Translations under genes and position numbers: made by a program | The notes under the pieces: model-generated | Told to the model about the DNA's origin: nothing | Databases searched by the model: none | The model's input: only the letters and a program-made list of their open reading frames with translations | Shown: positions 43,688 to 54,922 of the stretch, piece after piece | Position numbering within the stretch: the stretch's first letter is position 1 | Layout: every line of letters starts with the position of its first letter | Assembly (NCBI GenBank): GCA_036346225.1 | Contig: JARFIW010001366.1 | Location: 496,001 to 560,000 of the forward strand | Source of the DNA: Platerodrilus igneus | Taxonomy: Eukaryota; Arthropoda; Insecta; Coleoptera; Lycidae | DNA length: 64,000 bases | Reading direction: 5' to 3'

Positions 43688-44592
43688 TAACGCTAATTAC
43701 AAATTGGATAAGTACTATTGGATTTCGCAAGTATTAATTTCAGATTTTTTCGTTTGTGATTGCTATTTGAGTATTTTGTCATTTGAATTTAAGGTAGAAT
43801 AAGGCTTAATCATATAATTTTTGGAAGGATGTTTACCAGACAGTTTTGGGGTCAGAATTCGAAACATTGTGACCTTCAAATAAACTATCTGTCAAGGTTT
43901 TTTGGCCAAACACAAGCGTGGGAGTAAGAGACCGATAAATTATCTACAAGAGAAAAGATTTGCTTTCAGTAAATTTTAACCAAGACTAGGTGAGGAACAT
44001 ATTAATAATTAAGTAAATAGGTACTTGTTAGGAATAATTTTGTTTGAAGAGTTATGCTATAAACTGTTCTGTATTCTTTTCTACGAAAGCAAATTGTTTT
44101 TGAATGTATAGATGCCTTTTCAGATTGTTATATTTGATTTCATTTTGTAAATTTCGTTACTTCCGTTGCGCTAGCCAGACAAAGAAAAGTTAGAAAGGAA
44201 AGTAAGTCAGTAATTTTAAATTTACAATTTGCTGTACCGTCACAGCACTAACATAACAATATAATACGAACGAAAATTTATATTAGTGCCCTCAAATAAT
44301 TACTGCACTCCTCTTCGCGTAACGCCATAACCGTCATTTTAGAGCAATAATGTAGTGCTTTTCAATTATAATATGTAAATAACTATTATAGAACTTAAAA
44401 GCGATCTTTATCGCACTAATGTCTTAAAGATCGCTAAGCAATAACATAAAAAACTTTTCATTTATTGGTCAAATTATAGACACATGTTAATTGTAAATAT
44501 TTTAAAATCAATGAACTATTGATAATTTCAAATAAATAATGTGTATTCGAGTTCCAAATTAAACATTCATTTTTCAAGTTGCACTGCAGGTA
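43688..44592. other. No gene seen; includes right part of copy 1
   Basis: AT-rich with no protein similarity I can support. The match to copy 2 continues to 44156, where the window ends on the other side. 44157-44592 leads to the mariner and has no partner in this window. Confidence 0.4.
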
Positions 44593-45835
44593 CGAAGGTA
44601 AGGTGAAAAGTTCTCGGCCCGACACAAAGATGGCGTTCCAATCAGCAAAAATGTGTGCTTCCTGCCTGCGTGCACATGTCATTAGTTCGTATGACAATTT
44701 TCAACTTGCTATCTCAAGTAGTTTGTTTACACGAATTTTTTCAAGCAGACGCCTTATGCGTGTTTCCTTAAGGTGGATAAACTTGAATATCGTGCGGTCA
44801 TAAACTTCTTTGTTTTGGACGGATTAACCCCTCAGGAAATTCATCCGACGTTGACAAAAGTTTACTGAGACTCTATCCCTTCCCTGACAACCGTTAAAAA
44901 GTGGGCAGCTCAATTTAAACGTGGTCGTACGTCTATCGAAGATGACCCACGTGAAGGACAACCAAAAACCGCAACCACGCCGGTCGAAAAAGTGCATGAT
45001 ATCGTGTTGTACGATAGGCGAGTGAAAGTGAAGAAGATAGCTGGGGCTGTAGGGATATCGGACGAAAAGTTGCGAAACATCTTATACAAAGAGTTAGGGA
45101 TGCAAAATCTCTGCGCAAGATGGGTGCCGCATTTGCTGAATGCCGATCAAAAGCAAATTCAAAAACGAGTTCCGCAGCAATGTTTGGCCTGGTTCAATAA
45201 GGATCCGAGCGATTATGTGCGGCGATTTGTCACTATGGATGAGACATGGGTCCACCATTATACGCCAGAAACGAAACAGCAGTCGAGGCAGTGGGTGGAA
45301 TCCGGTTGTTCAGCGCCAAAGAAAGCGAAATCGATCGCCTTCTGTCGGGAAGGTGATGGCCAGCGTGTTCTGGGATGTGAAAGGGATCCTGTTAATAGAT
45401 TACCTTGAAAAAGGTAAAACATTTACAGGCTAATATTACTCCACCCTTCTTGACCAGCTGGATGCCAAAATTCGCGAGAAGAGGCCTGGCTTGAAGCAGA
45501 AAAAATCATCTCTCACCAAGACAACGCACCTGCACACAAGGGTGCGTTGGCGAAGGAAAATTGACGGATTTAGCGTACGACTTGCTCGGCCATCCCCTGT
45601 TCCCCTGATTTGGCACCCTCAGACTTCTATCTGTTCCCAAACTTGCAGAAATTTGTTTCTGGGAAGCGCTTCACAGCTACCATATCCTCACTTCCGGGAA
45701 GGAATACTGATGTTGGAGAAACGCTGGATCAAGTGTGTTGAAGTTCAGGGGGATTATGTCGAAAAATAAAATCATTTTTTTTACTAAAGTTTGCAATCTT
45801 TCATTGTAGTCCGAGAACTTTTCACCTTACTCTCT
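44593..45835 (+). mobile_element. mariner element with both inverted repeats
   Basis: 1,243 bp bounded by TA on both sides (44591-44592 and 45836-45837). Left end CGAAGGTAAGGTGAAAAG..., right end (reverse complement) AGAGAGTAAGGTGAAAAG..., sharing GTAAGGTGAAAAGTTCTCGG. Size, TA duplication and transposase all fit the mariner family. The transposase is broken, so the element cannot move by itself, but its ends look preserved. Confidence 0.92.
44773..45769 (+). pseudogene. mariner transposase, broken
   Basis: The expected start codon appears to be GTG (44773, normally ATG) before DKLEYRAVI. A TGA interrupts the N-terminal helix-turn-helix region (LTKVY, stop, DSIPSLTTVKKW). The middle is open from 44992 to 45408: GISDEKLRNIL, then VTMDETWVHHY with the first catalytic Asp. 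After frame changes near 45340, 45500 and 45590, VMASVFWDVKGILLIDYL, the HQDNAPAHK block (second Asp) and the SPDLAPSDFYLFPNL block (third Asp) are still readable in other frames. All three catalytic Asp codons of the D,D34D triad therefore survive in a frame-broken gene that ends at TAA 45767. Confidence 0.88.
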
Positions 45836-45837
45836 TA

Positions 45838-48053
45838 GATTAAACAATTTTGTATGATGCTCGATTATAAAGGCCTTTAAAGGGCATTCCACTTCGCGTC
45901 ATGATCTAAAACGCTGCCACGTGCTTTTAAAGACTCACTTATGAAGTTGTATATCATACTGGGGATTTTATATAAGACTACAACATATGGATAAGCAAAT
46001 TGGCCATTTGATGTAAATGTTGGATAGAAAGCAATAATTGGTGTAATAGTAGTTGCGTCGGCGCAAGTTGATCTCCAATTCGTGTTCACTGTTTTTGTAC
46101 CTATAGCTATGTGGTAAAGTGGGAAGCAAAATTGTTGTTTTCTTTGCTATACTATACTTAAAAACACCTATAGCAGTATATGTCAAAAAAGAAACATTGA
46201 AACATAGAACAAATACCAATATTTGATGAATAGGTATAAAAATTATAATTTTATGGCACATAAATGTCTGATAATATATAATATAGATATAGAATAAGGA
46301 AGTTACAATTGTTTTCTCAAATTGTAAGCTACTTGTTTGCACAATTCAGATTTTTAAAACAATGGCTGGAGCATATCCTATTGGATTTAAAACAATTACG
46401 TCTTTTATATTTGTGTGATATTTGTTTTGGTTTCTGAAATACTCAACTGTGTACACAGTTCAGTTTAATTTTTATTGTTTAAACAAATTGTACCTTTATT
46501 TAAATTTTCTGAAGGTTGATTTATTTATTTATTATTTATTATATTATTTATTATTATTTATTATATTCTGTAACTTGATTTGAATTATGATTTAAATATT
46601 AAAAATATGTTGATCTACTTCATTATTTAAATGAAAAAAAAATGGGTTGATTTATATTATAATTAAATTCTGATTTAAATCGTCGCAACCCTGATTATTA
46701 TTATTATTTTTATAATTATTATATTATTATTAATATTAGATGGAAATTTTTCATGTAGAACATTACCCACTGTTAATATTTTCTAAAGCAACTGTACTTC
46801 AAACCTAAGATTAAAGACATCGCGAGTAATTTTAACATACAGAATGAATGATTTTAAATACCATGTTTGAAATTTTGATGCCTTAGCTAAATGAATTTAC
46901 GTATGAATAACGTTAATCATGCGACAACGTTCTTGATGAAAAACTAAAAAGTTGACAAATACTAATAAACGTTTAAGAATCAGACAGTTCTTCTTAATCA
47001 TCTGATTAATTGTTTATTAAATTCGTTCAACTTTAATAACCCTTGAAAGAAGAATAAAACGCGGTACTATAATTTAGAGCGGATTCATTGTGTGATAAGA
47101 TACCATAAGTAAGATATTCACAGTCTCAGTTGCATTATACCAAATTTTGTTGAACTGCAAAATAATTCCTCATTAAAAATTGTTACTGATTTTATTTAAT
47201 ACAATAATTAGTACAGTTAAAAATTTAGTATCGGAAAATTGGCTGTATTTTTATATTTATGTCTACAAACGCTTAATCTACAATTTTACTGAAATAAACT
47301 CTAAACTCGTATCAAATACCATAATAAATAGAAAACACAGTATGTAGCGGTGTTCGATGTTATAGATTAAAAAGTGTCGAGAAAGGAGAATCTTAGACAA
47401 AATCTTACTAATAGTAGTGGAGGTATGGTTTATAAAACCAGTACAATTTCTTGTAAAACTGATTACGTTGATAAAACAGAGTTATTATCTACCATATGAG
47501 AGCATTTAAATATAACTACCATTACTTACCAAAATTGTCGCATCTGATTACAGGATTATTACGTTCGACCTTCCAGTCTACAAAAAGTCAATGTTAATTT
47601 AAGACCACGATATACTCTAACCACTTCTTACTTACTAAAGCTGTTTCCTTATCTTCATCCCTTAAACCACTAGCGGACTCCCATTCTGGTCGTAGAAGAT
47701 TGTCATTGGTATTTAAGCACATTAACATTATATTCTTGTACCTGGTAGTCATCGTTAAGACTTTTTGATTTTCACATACACTTAACAACGCATGTAAACA
47801 TACGACAAAGCAGACAAGGTAAGGCGAAAGTCTAATTCAAACCCACGTTGCAAGTGAAATAAAATATAAGATTGAGCTTTACAATGATGAAATGCTGTAC
47901 ACAAACGCGTCAACGGTGTCGGGCATGAGAGTATAGGTCAAACATCATTTCTGTATACTCGTTATCAATAGCGTATTCAACTTATAGCTCCTCCTTTATT
48001 GTTTTAATTATCAAATCACACTCCATTGACTTTATCCTGTGACCTCGACTAGC
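45838..48053. other. No gene; AT-rich spacer between the two blocks
   Basis: Several short open frames (45877-46089, 45968-46342, 47594-47788) show no motif. 46510-46740 is low-complexity ATT/TTA repeat DNA. Nothing else is recognisable. The spacer ends where copy 2 of the block starts. Confidence 0.45.
46510..46740. repeat. ATT/TTATTTA low-complexity DNA
   Basis: Runs of TTATTTATT and TTATTATTA near 46515-46570 and again at 46694-46735, with AT-rich sequence between. Confidence 0.7.
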
Positions 48054-48665
48054 ACAAAGTTCAGTCTGCCTTAGAAGAACCAAGTCAATCGCAGAACAGC
48101 ATAGAAAAAATAATCGATCGTGTGGCGGAAAGGCTGGAAAGACAACGACCGAGGAGATAGGGTCTGCAATGCTGAAGCTGCGGTAAAGTTGGCCATAAAC
48201 AGAGACGCCGTATTCAACCAAAAAAACAACCGGTTGAGCAGCAAAAGCATGTCGACGCATTATAGTGCCCCGGAGATTATCATCCGTGTTGCATTGTCTG
48301 GACTGCATTTATTTTGATGGTAGAATTAATAGTAGGGGTGTTCGATTACTCGTGGATACAGGAGCGACAAGGACTATTGTGAGACCAGATTTGACTGGTC
48401 GTGAAAAAGTGCTACCTGCATCGGTATATTTTCGAACGGCAAGTGATGATAGAATTTCTACCCATACAGAGACTGCTGCAACGTTGGGAATTAGAGACAA
48501 ACTAATTAATCATCGGGTGTTGGTAGCTGTAATTACAGAAAAAGTTATCTTGGAAATTGATCTCATGAATGAATATGGGTTCATGTGAACATGTAAAAAA
48601 ATGTGCTTTGAATAAATGATGAAAAGATTCCATTTCAATGGAAGATTGTTTCTCATAAACGCTCC
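48054..48665 (+). pseudogene. Element D gag end and protease, copy 2
   Basis: Starts mid-gag. The zinc knuckle near 48168 is better kept than in copy 1: SCGKVGHKQR after a Cys and a stop, with the last Cys replaced. The protease frame 48265-48588 has LLVDTGATRTIVRP and ILEIDLMNEYGFM. The linker continues to about 48650. No LTR or gag start lies upstream, because the duplication begins inside the gag. Confidence 0.75.
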
Positions 48666-48725
48666 ACGGAAATATGGTACTTCTAATTGCTTAACAAACT
48701 CTATTAATTCTACATTGCTTAGTGC

Positions 48726-49547
48726 TCAATTCGGTAAAATCAAGTTACGTTCCTTTGGGGTTTTGCAGGGGCTAAAAAAACCAAAACCTTTCTTATAAGG
48801 TTTGAAGTACATGCCGTTTCCGACTGCAATGTCCTGCATTGCCTTGTCATGACGTTGTTTTTCCGCTAGTTGTTCCTTAGCTATTTTAATATCTGAAACG
48901 GCTTTTGCAACAGCAGCTGCACCTGCGGTAAGAGTACCAAGGGCGCTTAGGCCTGCAAAAATTGGTTTTAGTGGTAGAAAACCACCTGTTTTAGGAATTG
49001 ATATAATACGACCTGATTTAGTATGCTTCTTTTGTTTTGCTATATTGGCGGCCTTAATTGCTATGTTGATTGCATCCAAAATATTAGATCCTTTAGTCCT
49101 ATTTAAAGCTGTACGTGCTTGTTTGATGATACTTGTAATACCTAGCGTACTTCTTACTTTACTTTTCTTTATCAGTTTTTTTATTTTATTTTTATTTTTT
49201 GTTTTCAGTGATGCGCAGGCATCCTTACCAAGTTTTACTTTAGCTTTCATTGCGGTAGCTACTCTAAATGCTGCTGATTTTTCACCTAAAGACGAGTCAC
49301 CAGAATTTAGTCTTTCTGTAGCTAACTGAGCTAACTTTGAGTCTGCTTGATGGCGTTTAGATAGATCCTTTTCTTTGGAGTATGCAATATCGTGCTCCTT
49401 ACAAGCCTCGTCTAACTTGTTTATTCCATTGTCTCCCCGAGCTAACCGTTTGATTAGTTTTGTAACGGGATCGCAAAATTTGTAAACCGGAATATGCGCT
49501 TCAAATGGTAAATTGTTAATTACAGTATTTAACAGTCCGTTCTCAGT
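48726..49547 (-). pseudogene. Phospholipase A2-like Polinton protein, copy 2
   Basis: One minus-strand frame is open from about 49547 to the stop at 48726, roughly 270 codons. Its first ATG is only at 49250, so the natural start is lost or lies elsewhere. Residues 1-100 form a PLA2-like domain: a VYKFCDPVTKL calcium-loop region (usually CGPGTKL, so altered here), LARGDNGINKLDEACKEHDIAY with the His-Asp pair, and SKRHQAD. A basic linker (KTKNKNKIKKLIKKSK), then SIPKTGGFLPL, a Gly/Ala-rich hydrophobic segment and a KPYKKGFG tail follow. This domain is shared with parvovirus capsids and Polinton/adintovirus-type proteins, where it is thought to breach membranes. It is divergent to the ATPase gene. 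Confidence 0.78.
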
Positions 49548-49697
49548 AGTTTAGAGGTATTAAAGGTAATCATTAGCGGACAACTGTCCTCTCGAACTGT
49601 GCAGTAAATAAATTATAGTGAAATAATGATTCTTTATATACTCGCCGTTCTTATATATAATTCCACTTCTACACAATCAAATTTAGTACTTGCAAAC

Positions 49698-50379
49698 ATG
49701 CGTGTTGTGAAACAATCAACATCTTTAACCATAAACAATGATGACATTGACGTGCAACCCTTAACTAAAACATAGCGTTCTTCTGCCTTCATCTATTCGA
49801 TGTCTAGTTGTTGGTCCATCAAATTGCGGTAAAACCAACGTTATGATTGGGTTGATAGAACATCATAATGGTTTAAAGTTTGAAAACGTATATGTTTATT
49901 CTAAATCACTTTATCAACCAAAGTATCAATACCTTCAAAGTTTACTGCGACCAATAAAAGGGATCAAATATTATACATTTTCCAGTTCTGATAATATTAT
50001 ATCACCATCAGATGCTCAAAATAATTCTATATTTGTTTTTGATGATGTAGCTTGCGATAAACAAGGTATCATTAGGGAATACTTTAGTATGGGGCGTCAT
50101 AAGCAACTAGACAGTTTTTACCTTTGTCAAAATTATACTCGTATACCTAAGCACTTACTACGCGATAATGCTAATCTTTTAGTTTTATTTAACCAAGATG
50201 ATTTATACTTAAAACACATATATGACGATCACATCAATACCGACATGAAGTATGATAAATTCCGTGAAATATGTGGTGCTTGTTAGAAAGTCAAATACGG
50301 TTTCTTAGTTGTAGCCAAGGATAGTGATCCAGTTCCAGGAAAATACCGAATAGGTTTTGATCACTTCATACGTATTTAA
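49698..50379 (+). pseudogene. Polinton A32-like packaging ATPase, copy 2
   Basis: ATG 49698, then a one-base deletion relative to copy 1 in the A-run near 49770 (TAAAACATAG against TAAAAACATAG). Walker A (GPSNCGKTN) and Walker B (IFVFDDV) regions are identical to copy 1, and the same in-frame TAG lies at 50284. One substitution (HINTD against HINAD) distinguishes the proteins. The shared stop shows that the gene was dead before the two copies separated. Confidence 0.88.
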
Positions 50380-50443
50380 ACCTTGAGATACGCAAGTATC
50401 GTTAGTATCCAAGAATTTTTAATTACAATAAACTTTTTACGCT

Positions 50444-50719
50444 ATGAACAGGGATGCGCTAAAACTTAAACGGATGTTAATTAAGAAAAGAAACATTGTA
50501 AAAAACAAACTACGCCAGTTAAAAGATAGTGAAGTCGTCCAAGCGGAATCAGTTTTACCCATAACATCGCGATTAGAAACTATTGCTAATAAACTGGAAG
50601 GAAAAAGTGTGGTAAGGAAAGAAAAATTTAAAAAAGAACTGCGTAAAAAAATTAAACATAAATTGCTAGAAAGGAACGTTGACTATATTGATTCGCCAGC
50701 ATATACCGAATATAAATGA
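50444..50719 (+). pseudogene. Small Lys/Arg-rich Polinton protein, copy 2
   Basis: Open from ATG 50444 (MNRDALKLKRMLIKK) for 91 codons, without the stop seen in copy 1. It is highly basic and its C-terminus ends DSPAYTEYK. Nothing disables this copy itself, but all its neighbours are broken, so I list it with the dead element. Function unknown. Confidence 0.5.
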
Positions 50720-50724
50720 TGCCA

Positions 50725-51437
50725 TAGATAAAGATGATGATGATGATGACAATTAATACGAAACAGAAGTTAATTGAAATGCTCAAGAAGCCCAGCAATA
50801 TATACAATTCTTTGTCGTTTTACCTGGTATGACACATTATCTCGAACAACTACATCCGCCACCTCGAGAATATATTTACAATATGTTTAAAGATTTTAAG
50901 AACGAATGTGATCATAAATATGGTGTTAGGAATAACCCTGATTCAAATGGTTTTATGATAGGCAATTTTAATTTCGCGTTGGATGATGAAAATGTACTAT
51001 TAAATGATTTGAAATATAGAGGTACTCCTGGATTAGACGAACTACTGTTTAAAAAATATCCTGTCGGGTACAGACCGCAAGATCTAAAGTCATACCTTGA
51101 TATTGTGAAAAGAACAAATGCTAATAGAAGATATTATTCTGAAACAGAACAAATTCAGGGTATTAGTTCATATAAATACAAAATATAATATCTGCATTGG
51201 GCATACTTCCCTACGCCTCGTAGACCTAGAACATTACCCCATAGAAGGCGCCTTGGAGACGGTATGACAATGGAAGTATCAAATAACGTTATAGATTATT
51301 TATATTGGAATGATCCTTATGAACTTGTTGATAGATTACGGCTTTTAGTTTCAATTCAAACTGCTGGACATACAGGTCACGGCAACGAAATAAATTCGAT
51401 CATTGATGAATTGCGTGAGGCAAAAGTAATTAGATGA
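50725..51437 (+). pseudogene. Conserved Polinton protein (GTPGL-type), copy 2
   Basis: The frame 50829-51188 is as in copy 1 through SSYKYK, then stops because one A is missing (TACAAAATATAA against TACAAAAATATAA). The C-terminal piece, from ATG near 51266 to TGA 51435, has WNDPYELVDRLRLLVS. Same interpretation as in copy 1. Confidence 0.65.
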
Positions 51438-51890
51438 TATAACAATTGACAAATTTGGAAGGCACTTAAATAACCGTGAAATAGATCTAGGTGAACAGGA
51501 ATATGAAAAAATGAAGGTTTGAAACCTTAATTGAGTACAAGTTACATATGCTACATTACACGGTAGTAGCAACGTTTTACTCTAGGCCAAACTTCGATGG
51601 TTGCAGGACATTCTTTATTTTCAACATTAAGCATAATTATGAATTTCATTATAAGTAAGCAGTCATTGAGAATATTAAAGGATACCCGCAAGACATTGAA
51701 ATTCTTATAAACGAAAAATATTATGTAATTGCACAGTTACAAGGATTTCTGCTTAGACGTATGGATGTATTCAACCTTCGTAACAGCGGTGCTAGCATAA
51801 ACAATACCACACTGTTCTTGATTTTATATTAAAAGATCCTTTCAAAGCAAGTGGAGCCCACGACATTCAAACGTAGTATTTATTAATTGG
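51438..51890 (+). pseudogene. Putative Polinton virion protein, copy 2
   Basis: Same remains as at 30716: KFGRHLNNREID, then HYTVVATFYSR, a stop and YPQDIEILIN. An A-run near 51508 is shorter than in copy 1 and changes the frame. Identity weak. Confidence 0.35.
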
Positions 51891-51922
51891 ATTTAATAAA
51901 TCCTGATTAGAAAAAAAGTATT

Positions 51923-52862
51923 ATGATAGTTGCTCGATCAAAAGTGAAAGAGAATATAGTGAACGAAATTCATAAACCAGCAAGAATAAATTTCAAGAGA
52001 CGCAAAGTGATAGTAAAATGTTTAAATGACATTCTTCAGACCGATTTGATTCATATGTTACCATATTCGCAAACAAACAAAGGATTTAAATACATTTTAG
52101 TAGTCATTGATTGTTTCTCCAAATACGTATGGGCTGTACCACTTAAAAGAAAAACAGGTATTGATGTTACTGCTGCAATAAAAACAATTTTAAATAAATT
52201 TAAAAACCCGCCAAGAAATTTGCAGTCTGATTTTGGTAAAGAATAATAACAAACACTTTCAACCCTTAATGCACACATATGGCATAAATCATTATAGCGT
52301 TTTTTCTACAAAAAAGCATGCATTCTGGAACGTGTAATTAGAACTTTAAAAAGAAAAATGTGGTGCTTGTTTAACCAGAACGGTTCTTACAATTGGATAA
52401 AACATTTAAGTGATATTGTGAAACAATACAACTATACAGTTCACCGTACTATCGGAGTGAAACCTGTAGAAGTTGATAAATCAAATGAAAAAACTATTCT
52501 TAAATCATTTGCCCGCATCAAACTTGCAACCAAAATACCAAAATATTCAATTAAAGACAGTGTGAGGATTAGTAAACACAGGGAAGCATTTACGAAAGGT
52601 TACACACCAAACTGGTCGAGTGAAATTTTTAAGAATAAAACGGTAAACGTAACAAATTCGACAACATATATATATATTAGAAAATTAAGACGAGAAAGAA
52701 ATCAAAGGTGCATTTTATGAAATGGAGTTGCAAAAGGTTAAACATCCAGGAATTTATCTGGTAGAAAAAGTCCTAAGAAAGAGTAGAAATAAAGTCCTTA
52801 TAAAATGGTTAGGCTTTTCTAACGTACACAACAGCTGGATCTATAAAAATAATGTTTGCTAG
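51923..52862 (+). pseudogene. Polinton integrase with chromodomain, copy 2
   Basis: ATG 51923 to the TAA after SDFGKE, then the broken middle, the open part from 52358 (in copy 2 two extra AT bases near 52670 extend it to 52720), and the chromodomain-like end PGIYLVEKVLRK and KWLGFSNVHNSWI to TAG 52860. The same lesions as copy 1 at the second catalytic block show that the gene was inactive before duplication. Confidence 0.85.
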
Positions 52863-54922
52863 AAGGTGTTATTATAATAATAGTTAATAAGGCTAACGTT
52901 GTAGAATTAAATTGAAATAAATAATACAGACACAACCTTTCTATTGTTTCTTATTATTATTAAACCATTCTCTTTATAACAAGGTATTTTGTTTTGCGCA
53001 TTGCAGACTATTATTGCTATCTACTCCGATAGCTTAGGACAACCTTGTTGCAAGCATATCAGTTACAACGGTTTGCATTAGGTAGGTTTCCATCCATTTC
53101 TTACAGCTGTTAAAGATTCATCCTAAGAAAGACCATGAATATTCCTTGTCACCCAGTCGTTATGTTTTATATAATCTTGGCTGAAACAACTAGACTGCAT
53201 TGGCAGTTTAAAAATTTGATGCCAAACAACGCCTTCCAAACATAACCTCACTTATTTCTAAAGTAAACATTAGTCTAATATGACCCAAAAGCAAAACAAC
53301 CTATATAATTCTAAGATTCTTTTGCAGATATTGCTTTAAAATTTTCAAATGTAATATTGGTAGAGGATTTCCTCTTTTTATTATTAAACGGTTTTATATA
53401 ACTTGCAACGTACGTATCTACGTATGTCGTTTAGGTTTAAAATTTATAGTCGACCTGTTACCCACTTTCTGGTATCCGATCAGGCTGATATTTTGCACAC
53501 GGCTTTGGTTCGGTTAACAATATATTTTGATACCGTTCTAAATTCATTATAACCCCCTTGATATGGATATCAAATAAACGGGATCAACAAGTAGCGCACG
53601 ATAATCTACGTGACGTCACACTAAATTCAATATAGTGGACTACCCAAAATGGTAAATTATCTTTGTCTTTACAACCCAATTGACATGGGTACCAAATAAA
53701 AAACTTCAACGCATAGTACACGATAATCTACGTGCTGTCATTTCAAAATTCACTAAGGCGGACTTCAAAAGACGTTTCACATCCAGTATGGCGAACGCCC
53801 TAAAGTTGCGAATTAGCTTTTTCATTACAGTCTTTTTGATATAGGTATCAAATAAAAGGGTTCGGCGAGTAGAACACGATAAGTTCGTGGCTTCGTTGTA
53901 AATCCAATGTGGCAAACGCCCCAAAATGGGGGATTACCAATATTCAACGGCATCAACTTTAAATTTTTATATACCATGAGTTTGGATAGCGAAACATATT
54001 TTGAGGAAGCTGATCTGATGCTCTAATCTGGATACCCTAATAGATTGCGGATATAGATATGTTTAGTTTTGTTTTCCCAGGTAAACGTGATGTTGGGGAC
54101 AAAAAAACATAGAGTTTGGCAAATTCTAATACTACAATTGAACTAAAAAGCAAAAATGAAACATTACATTCAGTGAAATTTATAGCTCAAGGGTATAACT
54201 ACAAAGAAATATGGAAAATATATTTTAAAAGCTGTAGCTCTCAGTAATACTACTTTATAACTTTTATCTGAAGTATGGCCTCAAGTTTTTAAAATACATA
54301 TTTTATATTTTTTGTAGTTATACTTTAAAGTTCACTGAACATTCGTTTTTACTTTTCAGTTCAAATGCATTTAAATAAAAACTTTTCCAAAAATGTTTTG
54401 TACATATATTTTGTTAGACTCTTCGTTAAGCGTTTGCCTAAAAAAAATGCATTCTAGTTTGGCTATAGAACAATTTGATTAATAAAATGATAAAATGCAG
54501 CTTATTGCCATATCTGTATATAATTTTAAATCATTAATAAATAACAAAGGATTCACTTTTAATTGTTTGCCTTTGATGTCAAGTCTACAGCCACTTTCAA
54601 AAAAGTTTAATAAATGAGAGACTGGGTTTAGTGCAAAACAAAACTGTATCCGGATCAACGAATCCCCTTGAAAATACTCCTCACTTTATATAAATGGTTC
54701 CAGCTATTTGATCACCGACAACAAGTTGTGATTCCGTGATTCCCTCATTAATCAATAAGTTGAGTATTACTAATACTTTGCTTAAATTTTTTTTTACACT
54801 TAAACATGCAAAAACGTGGGCCGACCATCTTGTATAATAAATTTTCTTTAATTCTAATAATCGTCGTTTGTTTGGATGAAGCCTTTTTTGCAAGTCAATA
54901 AATCTCGCATAAACAGTCCATT
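52863..54922. other. No gene; counterpart of 32141-34238
   Basis: Contains the three-unit repeat at 53551-53955. About 40 bp present in copy 1 near 32305 are missing at about 53018. No gene seen. Confidence 0.45.
53551..53955. repeat. Degenerate tandem repeat, copy 2
   Basis: Same three units as 32871-33275, with two 1-nt T-run differences in the third unit. Confidence 0.75.

Larger units (their letters stand above)
27333..44156 (+). repeat. Large duplicated block, copy 1
   Basis: From CACAAAGTTCAGTCTGCC at 27333 the sequence matches the block from 48054 onward, base for base over long stretches, to the window end (64000 corresponds to 44156). Differences are scattered substitutions, many 1-nt homopolymer indels and a few larger indels. 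Copy 1 alone has 39049-39957 and about 40 bp near 32305; copy 2 alone has 31 bp near 58066 and about 31 bp near 62100. The left edge falls inside the gag of element D. The right edge of copy 1 cannot be set because copy 2 runs off the window. Confidence 0.92.
48670..52862 (+). mobile_element. Polinton (Maverick) segment, copy 2
   Basis: Same gene order as 27950-32140 with fewer lesions in the PLA2-like and basic-protein genes, but an extra break in the GTPGL-type gene. Polymerase B, protease and major capsid genes are absent here too. Confidence 0.85.

Noticed and set aside
44579..44803. 74-codon frame at the left end of the mariner
   Set aside because: It overlaps the inverted repeat and 5' leader of the mariner and is in a different frame from the transposase.
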